From Candidatus Heimdallarchaeota archaeon (GTDB lineage: Archaea > Asgardarchaeota > Heimdallarchaeia > Heimdallarchaeales > Heimdallarchaeaceae): a DNA stretch of 35,270 nucleotides. Both the position numbers and the translations under genes were made by a program. Numbering within the stretch: position 1 is the first letter of the stretch; each line of letters begins with the position of its first letter. The DNA is taken from contig JABCTC010000035.1 in assembly GCA_018238545.1 (NCBI GenBank), forward strand, positions 1 through 35,270. The letters are read 5' to 3'. The notes under the pieces were generated by a model. It was not told the DNA's origin and searched no databases. It saw only the letters and a list, made by a program, of their open reading frames with translations. Shown here in pieces: positions 32,201-35,270 of this stretch.

Positions 32201-34101
32201 TTTTTACTCCTCACTTTCTTCTTAACTTCTGCAACAATCCCTGAAGTCATCTTGTTCATATCACTTCCAGAAACAAAAGCAGTTGCTGTAGCTATTATTT
32301 GATCTTCATGAACTATGAAAATTTCATCGTTTGGTTGGATTCGTTCATTAGCATGAATGACACCAGGGGCATAAATGTTGCTCCCAGAAACCCGTTCGGC
32401 CCCAAATTCAAGGATGTTTTCGGTTTTGCTCAAAATCAAATTGGCAGGTTTTGGAAAGAGAGACAAATATCCGCTTTTGGTAGCATAAGTTGCTATGTGT
32501 TCATTCTCTTTGTAGATATGTTGGTCACGAGGAAATTTACCTTTAATCCTTACAGAATAGGGGAACAAAATTACGCCAGTTCCTAATCCATATTCAAAAT
32601 CTGCAACAGCTTGCATCTTCCTTATTTTGCTCGAGATTCCTTTTTGGTCAGATGTTTTTGTTGCTTGTTGGATTTCTACTAAAGTGTCAGTCAACTGTTG
32701 ACAAGCTTCTTCACTTGTTGGATTTGCATCTTTAGCCGTATCTTTAATATCAAAAGATGAAGTGGTTCTGATTTTTTCCACAATGTCCTCGTACCCTTTT
32801 CCATGTGTATGATTTACGACTACAGTGTCCTTTGGAAAATGTGATAAAACATCCTTTAGAAGTTCCGCTGTAACTTCAATCTCCTTTTCAGACCACCCAC
32901 CTGAAACAGGAATGTCATAATATTTTACTGGATAAATATCTTCTAGTTCACGTGGGACGACAGATAATGGTGATGTTATAATCAATTCAGTAAGTGACTT
33001 GAATACACCCTTTCCAGCTTTTCTCATGGCTTTATGAAAGAACTTGTGAGACCTTGAAAATGAATAAGGTTTCCTTGCTGAGCAAGGCAATAGTATAACT
33101 AAATTTGAATTGGGATCAGGTTTATACCTCTTTCGCACTCTCTCTCTAAATTCTGTTATCAAGGGTCGATCAAATGATTCTTCCCCTATACATCTGACGG
33201 GAGAAGATGATATCATTGGTGTTCTTATTCGAAGATTTTCGTTGAAATGAGTATCAACTCTCTTGAGTGCTGCTGCAAAACTCACATTATTATGAACATC
33301 TTTCTCAACCTGTGCTCGAAAAATACCTCTTTCAATTGAATATCTTATTCGAGATAGTGTATTCTTAATTACCATTTCATTGTGTTTAAACAGATTGGGT
33401 TCTAGACCATTACAATGAGGACAATAACATTTTGGATGGATGGATTGCCTGTAAACTTGATCCTCTGTAAGAAAGTAACCGTTTTTTGATACATAGTATG
33501 CAATAGAGTTATCGAAGAAATCTACCCCCATATAAACTAAAAATGAATAAAGAGAAGGTGATATGGGACCAGGAGCATATAATGCAATATCTGGAGATAA
33601 CATCTCTCTCAGTTGCACCAGTGTTTCTACTATACGGCGTTGATTGCTAAATAATGAGGTTAAACCAGAGAGAATGTATAACGAACACTCTGTCTCCATG
33701 ATTTCTTTAATGCGTGGATTATTTATTTGAGAAACAGGTAATGTGAATATAGCTGTTTCTAATTTCGAAGAAGACAGGAATCTATCTAAATAATTTTCAA
33801 AATCACTTACAACAAAGCTTTCATCGGCAAAAGGAGGGTAAAACGGTTGTTCTGTCAATTGGAATTTAGTTGAATGATATTTATCCATTTTGTCTTCTGG
33901 CAGTATCCAAGTCAAACTATAATCAGTTTTACTCAGATCATCAAACTGAGGCGGAAAAGGCACATCAAAAACAGCTGTATAACCTTTAGTTATCTCAGGT
34001 TGGTTTATAGCTACCATGCCTGGTGATAGCGGAAAATGAGTCCTTGTCTCAGCTAATATTCGTGCATATCCAAGTTGTCTAATAGGCTGAAAGAATCTCA
34101 T
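32197..34101 (-). CDS. arcS: Archaeosine synthase ArcS (TgtA2)
   Basis: The 634-residue protein begins with a TGT-related domain: GYARILAETRTHFPLSPGM, and later the zinc-type cluster HPKCYCPHCNG near 240. It has the ArcS hallmark LPCSARKPYSFSRSH near 340-354, followed by TSPLSVVPRELEDIYPVKYYDIPVSG, the lysine-transfer domain. It ends in a PUA domain (about 555-634) with GVIHANERIQPNDEIFI. ArcS attaches lysine to preQ0 in tRNA, and RaSEA then cleaves it to give archaeosine, which stabilises tRNA. The two genes overlap by 4 bases. It lacks a complete TGT active site, as expected for the synthase branch. The length is normal. Confidence 0.92.
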   Translation of the reverse strand: MRFFQPIRQLGYARILAETRTHFPLSPGMVAINQPEITKGYTAVFDVPFPPQFDDLSKTDYSLTWILPEDKMDKYHSTKFQLTEQPFYPPFADESFVVSDFENYLDRFLSSSKLETAIFTLPVSQINNPRIKEIMETECSLYILSGLTSLFSNQRRIVETLVQLREMLSPDIALYAPGPISPSLYSFLVYMGVDFFDNSIAYYVSKNGYFLTEDQVYRQSIHPKCYCPHCNGLEPNLFKHNEMVIKNTLSRIRYSIERGIFRAQVEKDVHNNVSFAAALKRVDTHFNENLRIRTPMISSSPVRCIGEESFDRPLITEFRERVRKRYKPDPNSNLVILLPCSARKPYSFSRSHKFFHKAMRKAGKGVFKSLTELIITSPLSVVPRELEDIYPVKYYDIPVSGGWSEKEIEVTAELLKDVLSHFPKDTVVVNHTHGKGYEDIVEKIRTTSSFDIKDTAKDANPTSEEACQQLTDTLVEIQQATKTSDQKGISSKIRKMQAVADFEYGLGTGVILFPYSVRIKGKFPRDQHIYKENEHIATYATKSGYLSLFPKPANLILSKTENILEFGAERVSGSNIYAPGVIHANERIQPNDEIFIVHEDQIIATATAFVSGSDMNKMTSGIVAEVKKKVRSKK

Positions 34102-34204
34102 TTGTACATCAAATCACTTATTCAAAGTAGGAAAAGAGATGGGCAATAAAAATAATGTGTTATAATAGAGAAAAGGTTGGAAGAGTAATGTAAAGAAAGA
34201 TTAC

Positions 34205-35002
34205 TCATGATATTTTGTTGTATTCAAGAGTGTCAACCTTGAACTTTGCATATTCAAAATCACCTTCGGGAAGATTCCATTCAGCAACAAATTCAGTCGG
34301 AACTTTGAACCCATTAAATTCTTTATAATTGCTAAAATGTCCGCCCCACTTATCCATGGAGAAGCCTTTTTTGATACCTCGAGCTCTTTGCTCAGCTTCA
34401 AACTTGATTATTTCTCCTTTATCGTTAAAGGTGAAAATACCTTTCTCTTCAAGACCTTTATCTCGAATAGTGATTTGAGCAGAAGAAGAATCTATCTCTT
34501 TCCAAGTGATGTTTTGTAAAGTGAGAAAAACTGTAGGTATCAAAGGCATCTCAGAAAGATAACGGAGCAGAGAAGCAGCATTACATTCAGGACCCTTGCT
34601 TGTACCCATAGGAATTATACCATTTAACTTGATGCGTACTTCACCTATTCCCTTGTAATAGAAATCTCTAGCTTTGATTGAAAGGATAGGTAAGGGTTTA
34701 ATTTTACCTTCCCAATAAAAAGCCGGGACATCACCTAAGTAATAATACATGCCTGTGATAGGAAACCAAGGTTGTTCAGGACTTGTTCGAAACTCCCCAG
34801 AATGAGTAAGTTTAGCGAAGAAAATTTGTTCAAATGTTTCAGGGAAAATATACTCAAAATACTTCTGAACGATGGGAGGAAACGCACTATAATCTCCACT
34901 AGAGATAGATGTTCTGTTGATATATGACGAAAGAGTTGCATGATTCAAGAAGGTTTTTTTCATCAAGAAGAAAGGAGAAAGATGTAATATAAGATTTTGC
35001 AA
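34205..35002 (-). CDS. DUF6544-like protein
   Basis: The protein has up to 265 residues. ATG 35002 is the first start; an internal Met at residue 14 is an alternative. The core matches a family I recall as DUF6544: FPPIVQKYFEYIFP, then THSGEFRT, VPAFYWEGKI, RDFYYKGIGEVRIKLNG, LLRYLSEMPLIPTVFL, and the end MDKWGGHFSNYKEFNGFKVPTEFVAEW. These short blocks in this order are distinctive, with a beta-rich fold. No function is known to me. Members are often membrane-linked or envelope-associated in bacteria, but no hydrophobic anchor is visible in this copy. An archaeal copy may be a transfer. Confidence 0.65.
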   Translation of the reverse strand: MQNLILHLSPFFLMKKTFLNHATLSSYINRTSISSGDYSAFPPIVQKYFEYIFPETFEQIFFAKLTHSGEFRTSPEQPWFPITGMYYYLGDVPAFYWEGKIKPLPILSIKARDFYYKGIGEVRIKLNGIIPMGTSKGPECNAASLLRYLSEMPLIPTVFLTLQNITWKEIDSSSAQITIRDKGLEEKGIFTFNDKGEIIKFEAEQRARGIKKGFSMDKWGGHFSNYKEFNGFKVPTEFVAEWNLPEGDFEYAKFKVDTLEYNKIS

Positions 35003-35021
35003 GAGTATGTGGTTACCAACA

Positions 35022-35270
35022 TCATTCTTTCAATCGTAGAACGTTCCTATGTTTGATGAGATAGTAGGATTTGAAGAAAATGTCTATGATAAAAAATGGC
35101 GTGAATAAATAGCATGAAAGATAAACTAAACCATATCTGAATGCTTGGACACCGTTAGCAACAGCTGATTAAAATCTTATTCAATCTTGCCAGAAGTCTC
35201 TGAGTTGTCCCTCATTGCATGTTGAGGTGGTGATGGTTAATATCTCTCCAATTTTCTTCCATTTTTCTAC
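35022..35270 (-). pseudogene. Gene remnant with two in-frame stops, cut by the window edge
   Basis: On the - strand one frame runs from the window edge (VEKWKKIGEILTITTS ...), hits TGA at 35181-35183 and TAA at 35169-35171, then continues open with a hydrophobic C-terminus containing FRYGLVYLSCYLFTPFFIID and ends at TGA 35022-35024. The two halves read like parts of a small membrane protein. It may be a decayed gene, or the first part may simply be the true end of an upstream gene. No family is recognised. Confidence 0.35.

Overview
This window looks like chromosomal DNA of an AT-rich archaeon. Archaeal markers are an SRP 7S RNA, archaeal-type DnaG primase, aPelota, Hjc, TruD, Pth2, ribosomal protein L40e, EF-1 beta, a geranylgeranyl-reductase-type flavoprotein and an archaeosine synthase gene pair. 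A protein with apparent roadblock/longin-like domains and several coiled-coil proteins point to an Asgard (Promethearchaeota) lineage; that placement is inference. The exception is the first 560 bases, which are visibly GC-richer and hold the end of a 2-oxoacid:ferredoxin oxidoreductase beta subunit. That gene abuts a serine-recombinase remnant, so this edge is either a transferred or rearranged segment or an assembly join.

Layout. 1-717: truncated korB-like gene plus recombinase fragment. 790-1124: SRP RNA. 1218-4034 (-): rubrerythrin, TtuA/Ncs6-type tRNA thiolase, M50 membrane protease. 4143-7387: radical SAM protein, pelota and Hjc (one - strand unit), GNAT acetyltransferase. 7398-9694 (-): an overlapping pair resembling NfnAB/SudAB NAD(P)H-ferredoxin oxidoreductase. 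9812-13992 (-): information-processing block with TruD, Pth2, a KH/NusA-like protein, a coiled-coil protein, L40e (52 codons) and a one-helix membrane protein. 13993-14479: a non-coding stretch with six consecutive short inverted repeats and the dnaG promoter. 14480-17294 (+): dnaG and tyrS. 17378-17597: a candidate structured RNA of unknown family, followed by tRNA-Val(CAC) and a solitary C5 cytosine methyltransferase.

18761-21226 (-) is a four-gene unit: a 40-codon and a 70-codon small protein, a coiled-coil protein ending in an ArsR-like winged helix, and an unknown 224-residue protein. 21581-24475 carries an unknown protein, a zinc-ribbon protein, a geranylgeranyl-reductase-like flavoprotein and a beta-rich unknown. 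24596-29743 holds a V4R-like domain protein, a zinc-ribbon/EF-1 beta pair, a GAF-GAF-PAS histidine-kinase-like protein with a degenerate ATPase domain and, divergently, the roadblock/longin-like protein. 29810-31015 is a lone TnpB with a rearranged RuvC active site. 31127-34101 is the arcS-raSEA pair for archaeosine (G+) in tRNA. 34205-35270 has a DUF6544-like protein and a gene remnant with in-frame stops.

The best candidates for undescribed biology are the four-gene coiled-coil/winged-helix operon (18761-21226), the unknown structured RNA before tRNA-Val, the sensor-kinase/roadblock divergent pair, and the hairpin cluster before dnaG. None can be proven from sequence reading alone.
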